A stretch of 64,000 nt of DNA from Gracilaria gracilis (Eukaryota; Rhodophyta; Florideophyceae; Gracilariales; Gracilariaceae), in contig JARGSG010000117.1 in NCBI GenBank assembly GCA_030374805.1, forward strand, positions 1 to 64,000, given 5' to 3'. Below, piece by piece: positions 42,600-54,726 of the stretch. The translations under genes were made by a program, and so were the position numbers. Every line of letters starts with the position of its first letter. The first letter of the stretch is position 1. The notes beneath the pieces are model-generated. The model was given only the letters and a program-made list of their open reading frames with translations, made no database searches and was not told the origin of the DNA.

Positions 42600-45500
42600 C
42601 TCATCCTCTAGTTACAGCTTTTCTCACCATGGAGTACCCAGATATCGTATCCAGGAGAACATCGGCTGTGAAGCTTATCGTGAGCCACATAATGACAAAG
42701 TTGAGAACATTGAAAACCTCCGGATCCAGAAATACGAGTGCAATCATCTCGTAGAAGACCTACGTACGACTTCGAGTCCAAAACAGTCGATCTCGTTCCA
42801 GACAATATTTCCACCGTTTCAATAGACAGCTTTCGTTAAATCGATATCTTTTAAGTAGAAGAATGCTACCTTGTGAGATTGAATATCATGGCTGTCTTTA
42901 CATGTCGACAAAACACAATTTGATCGAAATCGGAGAGCTCGCCTCACGTAAAGTTTATGAAATCACTGCCTTGCATGCAAATTGCATAGCTAACGATTCA
43001 TCATTTTACCCCTCGGTGTCGTGATACCGGTTAGCTTAGTCCTGGAGTGATACAAGTAGTAGAAAGAGTAATAGCAGCAGATCTGCGCTGGCCACAACTG
43101 ACGAGGATATCCTTCTAGTCTCGCTAAAAAAGCAGAATGGCGGCCTTGCGATGACTACTTGTGCAGATAAACTTTCGGCCTATTGCCGTGTTAGGCACGC
43201 CAGTGTGGCAACCGCCGGGCATAAATGCAAGTCTACTTGACAATCTGGTGGATAGAAGAGTGATAGAGAGCAAAAGAAAACAATTAGCATTAACGCTGCT
43301 CCATTCAATGGCTTACTGAAAGACCAACCGCTTCGTCGTTAACCAAAATATGCTACAGAAATGATTTACAACAATCTGTTTACCAAGCGGCACACAAAGG
43401 ATGTGTATTGTGTTGTGGTTATATCTCTTGTCTCAGTGACTTTGAACGTTTGAAGTTGTGTCTCATTGTTTACCTGACCTTTTATGTATTTGAACTCGTA
43501 TTTGTTTTACGAGAGCATACAAGTACTACCTAATGCTCTCGTGTGTTTTTGTTTGCCTATAAAGAGAGGACTGCTATTGGCACTCTCTATAGAAACAGTC
43601 TTCATCTCACATCGTCTTGTTTCTAAACTGCCTTTCCTTCTGTAACCATGTCGGGTTTTGTTTGACCTGACGTGAAAGGAAATAGCGTTTCCCGAAAAGC
43701 GATCATTTCTGCCTGTGTCTTTCAGCATGACATGAGCGCTGCTCTGCAGAGTCTATGACGAGTAAGGCTATAGGAAGAAGAAGGATTGTTGGTTCTTCGA
43801 TTCGTGGAGAGGGATAGCTTTGCGAAAGGCAAATGAGCATCATAAGCGAGACAAGGCTTGCTTATGCAGTATTGCAAGCTACGATCGTGGTACAGAAGTT
43901 TGAAAGCGGAACTTTGAACTTTCCTTAACATTTCATTGTTGCTAGCTGCAAAGCATGGAAACCATAATTTTCTTCGTAAGAACGTGAGGAGTAAGAGTCA
44001 CATTTCAGTACTCCAGTGTTACTTTAGACCTCCCTTGCTATTTTTTTTGCAAGATGTCTGTTTTTGACAGTGTTTTGTTTGCAGGACCTTCTTGGCTCGT
44101 ATTCAAGATAGCCGGATGAAGCGAGGTAGTTCTGTATTCGTATCAGTCTAGAACATCCGAAATCGCTGAAAGATACCCTTTCTGCTTCCAAGTCACAATT
44201 AAAACCGAAGAAACCCTGTAAAAGCTAAGCTGACATCAACGCGGGAGGCAGCCACATCACTAATTCAATGTAGCTGATCTAATCTGTTCCGTTTTATTGC
44301 CCTATACTCGCCCGCTAAGCTTAAAGAGTGGAAGCGTTGAGATGGAAGCCTCATTGCAATCGATATCATGTCAATTTGAGAAGACGTTAAAAAGGCGTAT
44401 ATTACAGTTGGCACCAGAATCCTCGCGAGCTTCTGGCAAAGCGCTATCACATTGGAACGTAAGAAAAAGGCAACTAAAGCAATGAAGAAACTCTCTCAGT
44501 CTAACTAAACTTTACCAAGACACACACGTCTTCGTGAACAATTCGCAGGTGGTGTTTCAAGGGACACCTTATTCAGTTGTGGAAATGTGATGAAGAGCTT
44601 CCTTACTGCTCTTCTTGTCAGAGAGAGGACAATGTAGCGGCAATGAACCAGAAATATATGCGCTGGTTTGAGTAGGAAGCTGTCTTGGTCGAGACAACGA
44701 GGAATGGAAGGACGATGAAGGCCTGCGTGTCTGTTTTTTATTTGTTGTTTCGGAACAGCAATTAAGCGAGAAGTGCACATGCCGGTTTTTGGGAAAGAAC
44801 ATGCCCACCATGCTGTGCGCTTCTTGATCGCCATACGACGGTTCAGTTGTTTAGCGAAGCACACGCGCCAATCACACACTGCCGATCGCGCGCTGAGCCT
44901 TGCCAGCGCATGACGCATTGCCGCCGCGCGCGCTGCACCACACCGCCGCCCGCGCCCGCGGGTCCACCCGGGCGTGTTTGATTGTTTTTGTTTTTTGGCA
45001 AGTTTTGCTATTTGCAACCCCCATTGCGCAAGCGCAGTGCGCATCACATGATGCGTTCCACACGTTTTGGTAGCGTTTTATTCACTCTCACGCAAAGTGA
45101 GCCAAAAATACATACACAATCCCAAACGCGCAACACTTGTTGCAGCTTGTTTTTAAATCGTGTGCGAGCGAGAGCACACAAGGAAAGATAGAGAGAGAAA
45201 GAAAAGGATATAAAACGAGGACGAGAGCGAGCGGCGGAGACCAAAAAGAGGGTGTTGGAGCAAAAAAGGGGGTGCCAAAAAGCGCTGCGTGGGGAGCAGG
45301 CAACGAACGAGCACAACGTAACGGATACAGCACAACAAGTGGTGAGTGCATCGTTACGTCACAGCGCGTCAAACACAGCGCAACGAAAACGACGGCACGA
45401 GAGCACTAACAAGAACGCTCGCGAGCACACGCTCAAGCAGAGAGAGAGAGAAAGCGAGCGAACGAGAGTGAAGCATGGAGCAGCCGCGCGGACGCCAGCG

Positions 45501-45679
45501 TCAACGGACGTGCGTAAGCGACAGTGGCCACTCTGAACCGGGAGCCGCTGTCTGCAGCACTTTGTCGCGAAGCAAGCCAGTGTGGGTGCGGTGGCGCTGC
45601 AGGCACAGTAGACAGCGGCTAGAGTCGCCAAGACTCACAGACAGACAGACAGACAGAGAGCAATGAGATGACAGGCACG
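42600..45679. other. Long stretch without a supported gene
   Basis: Many short frames. Notable: a 10-bp stem ACGAGAGCAT/ATGCTCTCGT with a 14-nt loop at 43509-43542, a TATAAA at 43557-43563, and a purine-rich AGAGAGAAAG tract at 45185-45470. GC rises from 44.8 kb. Nothing coding recognised. Confidence 0.4.
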
Positions 45680-45870
45680 GTCACAACATGGTGCGCCTCG
45701 ACAAATGCCACTACTCTCCTCAAAGCCACACGCAATCAAGTAATCCTTCACGCCGCCAAAGCCGCGCGTAATGTACTTGAGCGTGTGCTCCATCACCTCT
45801 CGCGGCGCGCAAGTATGAAACTGATCGTGCCAACCATCGACGACGGAATTCCTTTGCAATATGCCGAAGC
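45680..45870 (-). pseudogene. Tyrosine-phosphatase-family relic, C-terminal fragment
   Basis: Encodes APREVMEHTLKYITRGFGG then VKDYLIACGFEES, the C-terminal helix region of the CX5R phosphatase found at 58028-58640, where the matching block is APREVMEHMLKYVTRNFGG. DNA identity is high between 45765-45810 and 58062-58110. No catalytic segment follows upstream here. A partial duplicate. Confidence 0.65.
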
Positions 45871-46824
45871 GTAAACAGATGTTTGTGTTCGGTCAACCTG
45901 ATCTACAGAGATGCGTCCATTGGGTGGGAACATGGACCTCGAGAGTGGCCAGCCAAGCACATGAAATGGTCTACAAAGACGGGGTGCTGTAGATAAGGTG
46001 TTCTTCTCAGACTGATGCACGCGATTCGCCAGCTTGGCCAGAGTCGCTGGTTACGACGGCGGACGGGTTCTGTAAACATGATTTGCATTGTGGTCATTAC
46101 CGCCCTGTAGTGGGCGTGGGCGTGACTTTGCTGTTGGGGATTAGTTGTTACAAAGGCATGTTCCACTCAGACGGGGAATGACGATACGCGCCATACTGTG
46201 AGCCAGTGTGTGTGATATGGCAGTGAGGGCAACGTCTTAACGTGATGTTGATGCGGAGCTAGCGTTAAGGCGGGGACTTGCGGCTCCAATCGAAACGAGC
46301 AGCATTTAAGACATGACTTGCGCTGTTAGCAATATTGTGCTCGCGGAGTAGAGGAACTGAGTAGGCGTCAAACAGCGCATGAGCTGGCGAGCACATCGGG
46401 AGAGCGAGGATGTTTGGGCGAGTGGTGCAGGCGCCATGACTCATGGCCCATTAGCACGACGCGGCGCGAAGCGCTCCTGTTGACCGGCGAGATCGGTGGA
46501 AAATGTGTGCCATGCGAGCGGCTGCGCAAAGCGAATGGCGGTGCCGCACTGGCGGTGCGACGCCAAACTATAGAGTTACGCGTGGCACCCACGCCACGCG
46601 TCGTGCCGCTCGGCTGCCGATCTCCGTCGCGGATGGCCGCTATGACTTAACCATCGCCATCTCCGCGCATGGAACGCGCCGCCTCCATCGCCGTGTGGTG
46701 CTTGCTGACATGAGCCGCCGCTCAAGGCGCGCGCCCACTGTCGCCGCCTTATGGAACGCCCGCTTCCCGCGCCGCTCGTGACGGTCGTTGCTCTTCCGCA
46801 CCGTTGCTTCCTCCCCCTCGCACC
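45871..46824. other. Intergenic, no supported gene
   Basis: Upstream of the CRTAC1-like relic, GC rising to the right. Nothing recognised. Confidence 0.5.
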
Positions 46825-47341
46825 ATGACGCCGTTCGCGCCCTTCCTGTCCGTCGCTGTGATGACCTTCGTCTTGTGTGCCCGTGCCGCTTCGCAGCGCA
46901 TCAACTTCGATATCATCGCGCCGCAGTTCGGCAACGCGTACACCCCCATCGTGCCCAACTTTAAAGACGTCACCGAGCGCGCCGGCATCGACGCGCGCTT
47001 CCGTTGAAAGAAGTACGGCAGCCCGGCTGCAGCCGACCTCGATCGCGATGAATTCCCGGACCTCATGTTTTGTCACCACGATTCCGCCCGCGTCGAGCTC
47101 TATTTCAATAATCGTGACGGCACCTTTTCCAAGTCCAAGTGGGGAGTTTGGCATGACAGTCATGGCTTCTCCCCGTTCCCAATCACCTCAAGGGAACGCG
47201 GCCTGTACTTCAAGCTCTCCGTTGGTGGAGATTATGGAAGGAAACTCAATCACCCTTTTATGTTTGCCTTCGACCCTCACACTCGCAAAGTCGACGATGT
47301 CACAAAAGCAGTCGGAGTGCAATACAAAGGCAGTCGTGGCC

Positions 47342-47512
47342 GCGCTGCCGTTTTCATGGACCTTTCCATGGGTAAGCATCCTTCTGGCCGGATGTCATCT
47401 TCACCAACGCCAGGCCTGCCTCGGGCAGCACTCAGTTTGCGTACGAGAATGTCGGCGTGAAAAAGTTCAAGTTACGTGGCTTGAAGGGTGGCTTTGCAAA
47501 CGACGTCAATTG
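47342..47512 (+). repeat. Direct repeat flanking the insertion, left copy
   Basis: 171 bp identical to 48971-49142 except one substitution and a one-base deletion (GCATCC-TTCTGG against GCGTCCCTTCTGG). Confidence 0.95.
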
Positions 47513-47945
47513 TCCTCCACGGTATTCAACCACCAATTGGGTGCCTCCCACTGTACTACACCTGGGGTCGATGGTGCAGCAGTCTGGACATCGCTTCCGG
47601 TTTCTACCCTGCGCCGAGGCACCGAATTTCACGATGTGCGTGGAGTACGTACAGAACGCGTGTTCGTAGTCGCGGAGCTATCTTCGTGATGCGACGCCCG
47701 TGGAGTACTCAAACTTCGAGTTGGAGCTTGCGATTGTGCAAAGCGTCTTGTATACCGGCGAGGAAACGCTCGCAGAGCGCGACGACGGCGTGGGCGATCA
47801 CGAAGCGCGTGGCGATAACGGAGACGATCTGGACACATATAAGCCTTATAGGGAAAATAACCACATTGATAACGTGTTTGTCATGATCACGAAAGTCAGC
47901 CAACAAATCAGTCTTGTTTTATATTCTCTTCGCGATCGCAGCAAG

Positions 47946-48621
47946 TTATTGATTCCGATAAATGTAGCAAACAGCACAGTTTACACAAATTTTAATGCGT
48001 TCTTCGTTTCCTGTTCTTTCGACATTGATAATAATAAAACCATATTGGTGACCACACTTAGTGCATTGAACCTGAAAATGTGATACAGGTTTCTCGGCAC
48101 ACACACAACATGTGTGATCATCTTCGTCGAAAACCAACTTCACGCTTACTGCATTGGCAGTCACAACAACTCTTTGATTTGATTCAGGCAGCGTAAATGG
48201 ATTCTCTCGACGAAACGGAAGACTATTCATGTAGTCCAAACATATGCGTAATGCTTCTTCCGGCGGTTCTTCTTCTGTAAATTTCCTCTTCCTTCCCAAG
48301 AGTGCCTTGTTTTTGCTCACATCTTGCAATTCGTGGGGTGTAGACATTGCTGAATACTAATCGCAATCGCAGTCTATTGAAACTCTTCTTATCCCAAAAG
48401 CTGCTACGGGACAGTGCGAGAAAAACGTATGTGCTTCCAAACGGCTTGGCGTGGGCGATGACAGTTGGTTTGTCGCAGTTTTGAAGCACCCGTCCAACGG
48501 TTCTAATCGCGTCATGTTGTACACTTCTGCACTGTAAGCTTTGTAACGTCAGTGACCAGCCGCTGCGCCACTGCGTCAAGTTCACGGTCGAACCGTCCCG
48601 GTCTTTGCATTGCAACATCAA
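47946..48621 (-). CDS. Zinc-ribbon-like orphan protein inside the insertion
   Basis: The 133-residue frame from ATG 48347 ends with paired cysteines: CCVCAEKPVSHFQVQCTKCG and KICVNCAVC, a Cys-rich zinc-ribbon-like C-terminus. Before it lies an acidic/basic KRKFTEEEPPEEALR segment. A second frame from 48621 encodes WRSGWSLTLQSLQCRSVQHD and ends in the same region, so the two may be one gene with a one-base break near 48347. Family not recognised. It lies antisense within the CRTAC1-like gene. Confidence 0.45.
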
Positions 48622-48970
48622 CGAGATCAGGTGTAACTTTGGTGCTAGTGGTCTACGACCACAACGTTTTGGAGCTCTGAATCATCTTGATTGTCCGTTA
48701 TTGTCAGGAATCGTGGTGCCGAATTATGTGATGACAACGCTTTGATTTCAACTCACAACGTGGCAAATCGCAAGTGTTCGAGAAAGTTGGTGGTTTGCGG
48801 TTGAGACAAATGGGTTGAAACGGATGCCCCTTGTGCTATGACTGTTGAACCGATGCGTGCTCTACTGTTGCCAAGGCTATTTCATCTATCGCGTGAGAGT
48901 AGGAAAGACCAGCAATAGTCAACATTGGCTTGGCGCAAACAAGCGGACCTCGCCATCCCAAGATTTGTAA

Positions 48971-49142
48971 GCGCTGCCGTTTTCATGGACCTTTCCATGG
49001 GTAAGCGTCCCTTCTGGCCGGATGTCATCTTCACCAACGCCAGGCCTGCCTCGGGCAGCACTCAGTTTGCGTACGAGAATGTCGGCGTGAAAAAGTTCAA
49101 GTTACGTGGCTTGAAGGGTGGCTTTGCAAACGACGTCAATTG
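48971..49142 (+). repeat. Direct repeat flanking the insertion, right copy
   Basis: 172 bp. Retains the open CRTAC1-like frame (KRPFWPDVIFTNARPASGS). Confidence 0.95.
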
Positions 49143-50028
49143 GTATGCCACCGTTACTGATCTAGAGAATGACGGCGTCATGGAAGTCATCACATACTGG
49201 CAGCTGCGAATCTGGTGTTTGGTCGCACCTTTGAAATTTAAACAGATTACAAAAGATGTGCTACCCAGCAACATGAAACGAAACGGCGTTGTTTCTGTCG
49301 CGGAGATCGGCTTCGATAATGATGGTGATTTCGACCTTTATGTTGCCCGCACCAAGTCCGGGGATCTTTCTTGGCAAACCGGTTCAGTCTTTGAGGATTA
49401 TCTGCTGGAGAATCGGAACGGCAAGTATTACGATGTATCTGATCGTGCCAAGATTCCTCGCCGAACAAGACCAAGAGGCGTTACTGTGGGTGATTTTAAC
49501 AATGATGGATGGATGGATCTGTATATTACACAGTATAAACAGGTAGACAAAATCCTACTCAACAACGCAGACGGCACTTTCACAACTATTAGCGGGCTCA
49601 CATATAGGCCATCCAACGTACGCGGTGACCATGCAGTCGGTGTGGACTACGATCTGGACGGAAGAATTGACCTCGTATCGGGGCAGGGCGATCAAATCAG
49701 ACAAGGATTGGGGGGTTCGTTCCGCATTTTTCGTAACGTGTTATCGAGAGGTGCTGGCAATTACGTTCTTGTGCGAGTGGGCAACGCCTGGAATCGGTTG
49801 TGTACGCCTTTACATGCAGTAGTCACCGTGAAGGCACGCGGTATGAGCTTGAAACGACGCTTCGGAACGGCCGGTAGCGCCGTTTCTCAGTCATAAATAG
49901 AAACCATCCATTTCGGGCTGGGTCCGGTTTCTTGGATTGATGTGATATATGTGAAGTATTCGAATGGATATGTGGATGTAAGGCGCGGTTTGAAGGCGAA
50001 CCAACTTGTGTTCATGGGGAAACTGTGA

Positions 50029-50638
50029 ATTGCTGCGTTCAAAACGAATCGTTCTGCTGGACGCCATGTGGCACTCGTGCTTACAATCAACTTGCGGCTC
50101 GCACGCGCCCCAGTGATCTCACAGATAGAACTCTACCGCCTTGGGCCAATCCCTCCTTCCACTTATCAGTCGTTACCGTACTACAGCTCTGTTTCTTGAC
50201 TAACAAGTGCTGTTGAAGGCGCCAGGGTGTCGCCGTCAACCCATGGATATCGCGCTTCCACCTTCTGTACCCGCCATGGATATACCTATACACGTCGACA
50301 ATGCTTTTCGTCCTACGAACTTCATCGAGATAACGTCTTTCTGCACCTTTCCCGCTTGCTCAGTTGCAAACTCCATGTCACTACTGTAACTCTTGCAACT
50401 GCGCTGCAAACTGCAAATGTACGTTGCATTCATCTGCGAAGCTGTCCAATCTCAATCTCCGCCTCCACTTCGAGACATTAATCCAAGCGCAAACCAAGCA
50501 ATGTGCTCTAACAGCCCCTCCGCATCATCAACACATCCCGGCGCACATCGGGATCCTTGAGCCCAGCCACCCGGCCTCATTCTCACACCTTTCTCTTGCT
50601 AATTGCTCATTGCCCACACTCTTCGAATCAACTGCATC
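50029..50638. other. Intergenic, no supported gene
   Basis: Between the CRTAC1-like and PPDK relics. Short frames only. Confidence 0.5.
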
Positions 50639-51090
50639 ATGAATACTGCTACCAATCTTTCTAACTTGCTTAGCCACAAGGTACTGCTTGCAATCACGGA
50701 CAAGAATCAGGTGAAACAGGGTATATTTGTGTACTTCTCTGGTAATGGCTAGGCCGAGGAGAGCGCGGGAATGAGGGCCTTACTGGGTGGCAAGGGGGCC
50801 GGTCTTGCCGAGATGTCCGCGCTCGGTCTACCGGTACCCCCGGCTCCACCATCACCACTGAGGTGTGCACCTTGTTCAGTAAACAAGGTCGACAATATCC
50901 CCCGCGACTGGAGGCCGATGTGGTTAAATCTCTCGCGATGGTGGAGAAACTCACGGGTGCTCGTTTTGTGAATGCGCATCGTTCGCTTCTGGTTTCGGTG
51001 GGTTCTGGCGCTCGCGCTTTCATGCCAGGAATGATGGATACTGTGCTCAATCTTGGATTGAATGATCATAGTGTTAGAGGACTAGCGTGA
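50639..51090 (+). pseudogene. PPDK: Pyruvate phosphate dikinase, N-terminal relic
   Basis: PPDK interconverts pyruvate and phosphoenolpyruvate. Only about 150 of the usual ~880 residues are present. ATG 50639, then VYFSGNG, TAG at 50750-50752 (family has Lys, GGKAEG), then AEESAGMRALLGGKGAGLAEMS and LGLPVP. The frame breaks at a C5 run (50837-50841; one more C restores it) and continues TITTEVCTLFSKQGRQYP, LEADVVKSLAMVEKLTG, MPGMMDTVLNLGLND. Similarity ends abruptly near 51087. Truncated nucleotide-binding domain, no catalytic His or PEP domain. Confidence 0.85.
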
Positions 51091-51859
51091 AGTTCTGCCA
51101 TGAGCTCGGCCTTGACTGTGTGGCTTGCTCGCCATGTCGCTTTCCTATCGCCCGACTTGCGGCAGCCCAAGCTGCGCTGAGCCTGAGCGTGTAGGCCTAC
51201 AGTATTGACGAAGGCGTGTGGTGATTGTAATCTATAGTAAGGCATAATGAAACTGTATTATGTATTGATCTCATGCTTGTGGTTTGGAAAAAAGAAGTTG
51301 CTCTAGTGTCATCGTCCGCTACTCCCTAGTGTGAAGTAACAAAGAGAGGACTATTCTCTCTTAACGATGACCCTCGCAAGGAAGGCCACGAACTGGCCGC
51401 TACTTCACCAGAGCGCATTTCCTTCTTGGAATCCGACTTAGAGCAAGCAGGAGACGATGGAGAGCACTAACCAGGCTCACGCTCGTCGCGTCGAGATCCA
51501 CGACTCGAGAGCCATGCGGTTTCGCTCAATGCTAGGGCCTGCGCTCTCAAACAATCCTTTGTCAATGGGGCATACACCTCGTCCGTCATCATATCTCGTA
51601 AAGCATAGAGCATACCGAAGTGGTCGAGATAAGGGCAGCACTTTCAGATAGCCGGAGTAGCAACGAGACGTCTCAAGTCTAGAGAAGCACGGGCTCTCTC
51701 ATGACTCGACGGTGACTACCATGTAGTACCGAATGAACTGAGAGAATTTCTCATGTTTACCAGGAGAGATTAGTCACGTTCGCAGATTGTTTTAATGTTT
51801 GAGTGTAAAAACTCGTGAGCTTCCATTCGTTTGTTCTAAGCATCTTCACATCCACGCAA
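51091..51859. other. Intergenic, no supported gene
   Basis: Nothing recognised. Confidence 0.5.
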
Positions 51860-52366
51860 CTAGCAAATTAGGAAATCTAACTCGAACACACATAGTTTCT
51901 GCTCCCAAATAAGAGCAGTGGAGTAGAGCGTATCAATGCTGCTGGTGAATTCCTCCAGCTTTTTACACATTGTCAACGAGTTACCATTTCCGGATCTTCC
52001 ATTTTCATTGATGCTCTGAATAACCTCAAGCGCTTCCTCCATCACTTTCCGTGCTCCGGCTAAGAATCCCTTTACGATCAGAAGTTCTCCGAGAATAACT
52101 AAGTGGCCTGCAACTGGCTTTAAAAAGGATTTATCGTCGCATGACATTTCTTTCCTTGTGCCATAGGAGTCCTGACTTTTTGTTCCAAACCCATGTTCTG
52201 GCTCCCTTGCTTCAGAGTTGATGACTACTTCCGAGATCTCACAACGAGAAGAGGCTTTCGGCGCTTCCTGCTTCTCGAGGTTCGTTACCTCTTTCAACAC
52301 ATCACTTTTTTTTCTTTCTAATGATTGAGATACTAATAGGGAGGCCAATTTTCTGGTTAGTGGCAT
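51860..52366 (-). CDS. Orphan 168-residue ORF, helical
   Basis: ATG 52366, intact. N-terminal half is charged and probably disordered (RKKSDVLKEVTNLEKQEAP). C-terminal half is helical (KPVAGHLVILGELLIVKGF, ARKVMEEALEVIQSI), resembling a single TPR-like hairpin but too short to assign. AT-balanced composition like the other intact genes. Function unknown. Confidence 0.45.
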   Translation of the reverse strand: MPLTRKLASLLVSQSLERKKSDVLKEVTNLEKQEAPKASSRCEISEVVINSEAREPEHGFGTKSQDSYGTRKEMSCDDKSFLKPVAGHLVILGELLIVKGFLAGARKVMEEALEVIQSINENGRSGNGNSLTMCKKLEEFTSSIDTLYSTALIWEQKLCVFELDFLIC

Positions 52367-53907
52367 ACTGTCTTATTAGTAATGTTGGTTAAGAAAACAT
52401 GGATAATGACAACAACACTGACTACTCGAAACTTCAACCTGGTTGGCTTGCGTACTTATTTAAGTGTGTATCGGAGAACATTCATACCGACTAAAGTACG
52501 TTCTGCGACCTAAACAGCTCGATCTGAGTGATTTGATTTAAGTTTTCAAGTCCAATCTTTAAGCTCTGAGATATGCTTCTCTACCGTTGTATAGTAGAGC
52601 TCTCTAAAAGCTCTGCACAAACACTTTTTTTGCGCATGTACACAGAAGGTCTGAACAAAAGAACGCTAGTGCAGCGTTTCGGCTAGCTTCAAGCTATTAG
52701 AGACAATCCTGCCGGTCACGATGCACATAAAAGAAGAGCTCGCAGCAGGCGTGGCCACGACCCTCACGAACGGCAGCAAAGATTTTGCACCGTTTATTAC
52801 AGCAGTCACCATTGCCAGATGCGCACGATTTGTACGATTCACAGAGAAAGCTTCATCATGAAGCTAACATGATTAAGAGCTTTTCAGTTCATATTAGTGC
52901 ACGTTATTTTAATGATTCTCAGGCGGCCGCCCGCAGCGGGTTGCTCTGTGGCAGATTCAACTGCTGTCGCATGTGCGGTTGCGCGTCTCCACGGCGTGGA
53001 GTCCACGCACGCCCTCGCCACCGTGCACGCGCCATGCCGGCGCGTGCATGTTGCGGCATGTTGCGGCATGTTGCGGCACGTGACCACGAGCACCACACAC
53101 CGCCATGACGTCATGCTCACCGCCACCACGCGCCACGCCTTCTCGTGCAAATAATTTGCACGCTTGCTTCCGATTTTGAAATGATTGGCTGTGCGTCAAC
53201 GAGGTGCTCAAACCAGCGGTTATGATACAGGTTGGTAATTTCATTATGAAGGCTTCCGGGTAGTTTTCAAAGGTTTCTCACATCTCTTATGTCCGCAGAA
53301 AAGGACTCTTCAACCCCCAAACAATAGACGGAAGAATCATCGTCAATGATGTTCTGGTGACTACTTACACAACAGCCGTAGATAATCAGAGAGCGCATGC
53401 TGCGCTGACCCCAATGAGGTTCGAAGCGCGGCGCAGCCATTATAGATAACGTGTACATAGCGGCCTTCTCGGGACGGCGCTCAAGGCTGTGTGCAAGTTC
53501 CAAGACCGGCGGACGATTTGATATGACTGGGGGTCGGGGGAGGTGGTGCTCAGCCACGCACAGAAAAGTTGGTGGCTGAGCACGTCGGAGCACGACAGTA
53601 CGCTGTTGCACCGTTGTAAGCTCAGATAATTTTGCTGAACAGACACAGAAAGACGCTTCCATGTCGTTTAAATGCAGCAGCAACGGGAAAGATGGCTTGC
53701 AGTTGGCAGGCCGGATATCTTTGGGACTTCTAGTTAGCTTTCTTGATTTATAGACAGAAGTCATAATTGAGGAGCTCTTCTGAAGAGTAAGAACTCTGAA
53801 ACTGGATATTATTTCTGATCAGTCCTGATCAGTTTACATGCCCAACTTACAAGACATCCGGACGCATTCTGGAGTGCTTTTTTGACTGCAGTTTTCGGCC
53901 GTCTACT
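52367..53907. other. No supported gene
   Basis: Contains CATGTTGCGG three times (53045-53075). A 165-codon minus frame at 53267-53764 lacks motifs and is not called. Confidence 0.4.
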
Positions 53908-54633
53908 TTGCCGCGCTTTTCCGAAGCTATGTCAGTGATTATCGCAGATCACGCACAATACGGCATCAATCGACAACTGGTAAGACAAGCCTCAGTAAGG
54001 ATATTGGAATCGGCCTCACAAATGAATGCATCGAACATAGAACCAAAAGATATCAAGTGTGGTGACAGCTGTATAACGCACGAAACATGCTTTCCGCTTC
54101 GAGAGGCCCTGCGTAATCCAATTACTGTTCGTGACGCTGAACTTTATTCAATTCTTACAACGTTCAATCCGAGTATAAGTTTTGTGCACGATCCTAATCT
54201 CAAAGTCATTGGGAATTACATAGAAGACGTGGAGAACTTCTCAGCAGAACGATGTCCTTCAAATCATGTGCGACACCTTGATTACAAACGCCCCCCACTA
54301 GTTCTAACAAAAGTGGGTACGGGCAGCAAAGACGATTTTCAGAGAGGAACGGGTGGAAACAATGGCGTGGACACCGAAATGGTTCAAGATCAAAGAGACA
54401 ACCAAGAGAAAAGGCAAGGCGAAAGTTGTTCTCGTGAGTCTCTATCCCCATTACTTTGTATGGCACCCGTCTGCGTCAGGAAGAGGAAGGATGGTATAAC
54501 TACTAGAGTTGTCGAAATGACACCTGTCAAGCGATCTGCGCGAACGCCAAGAAAAGGGACAGAGGAAGTTATTGGAAAGTGGAGGGGAAGGGAAACTCTT
54601 CTCAATAATCTCTCTGCAGACCAGACAGAATAA
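53908..54633 (+). CDS. Orphan 241-residue ORF, basic C-terminus
   Basis: Intact frame. N-terminal part is globular-looking (QYGINRQLVRQASVRILES, FPLREALRNPITVRDAEL). The second half is Gln/Asp/Arg-rich and ends with basic SP/TP stretches (VVEMTPVKRSARTPRKG), which suggests a nuclear protein (inference). No family recognised. Start uncertain: an ATG at 53929 is also possible. Confidence 0.4.
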   Translation: MPRFSEAMSVIIADHAQYGINRQLVRQASVRILESASQMNASNIEPKDIKCGDSCITHETCFPLREALRNPITVRDAELYSILTTFNPSISFVHDPNLKVIGNYIEDVENFSAERCPSNHVRHLDYKRPPLVLTKVGTGSKDDFQRGTGGNNGVDTEMVQDQRDNQEKRQGESCSRESLSPLLCMAPVCVRKRKDGITTRVVEMTPVKRSARTPRKGTEEVIGKWRGRETLLNNLSADQTE

Positions 54634-54726
54634 TTCGCACCGCCAAGCTTTTAGAATGAGAAACACAAACAGTTCAAGTTAGCCACACGAACATCATCAT
54701 GCTCACGCAACAGCAAGCTCATGATG

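Larger units (their letters stand above)
46825..50028 (+). pseudogene. CRTAC1-like FG-GAP/ASPIC-UnbV protein, split by an insertion
   Basis: Secreted beta-propeller protein family. ATG 46825 with signal peptide (LSVAVMTFVLCARAASQ). FG-GAP/VCBS-type calcium loops: AAADLDRDEFPDL and YFNNRDGTF (first half), DLENDGVMEV, GFDNDGDFDLYVA, DFNNDGWMDLYITQ, DYDLDGRIDL (second half). The ASPIC/UnbV end has GSAVSQS, then HFGLGPVSWIDVIYVKYSNG. Damage: TGA at 47005-47007; a one-base deletion near 47377 relative to the second copy; a 1630-bp insertion; TAA at 49894-49896. Reading continues in frame after each stop. The first half runs to 47512 and resumes at 49143. Confidence 0.85.

Noticed and set aside
53267-53764. 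165-codon minus-strand ORF
   Set aside because: No recognisable motif, unlikely composition, no splice or context support.
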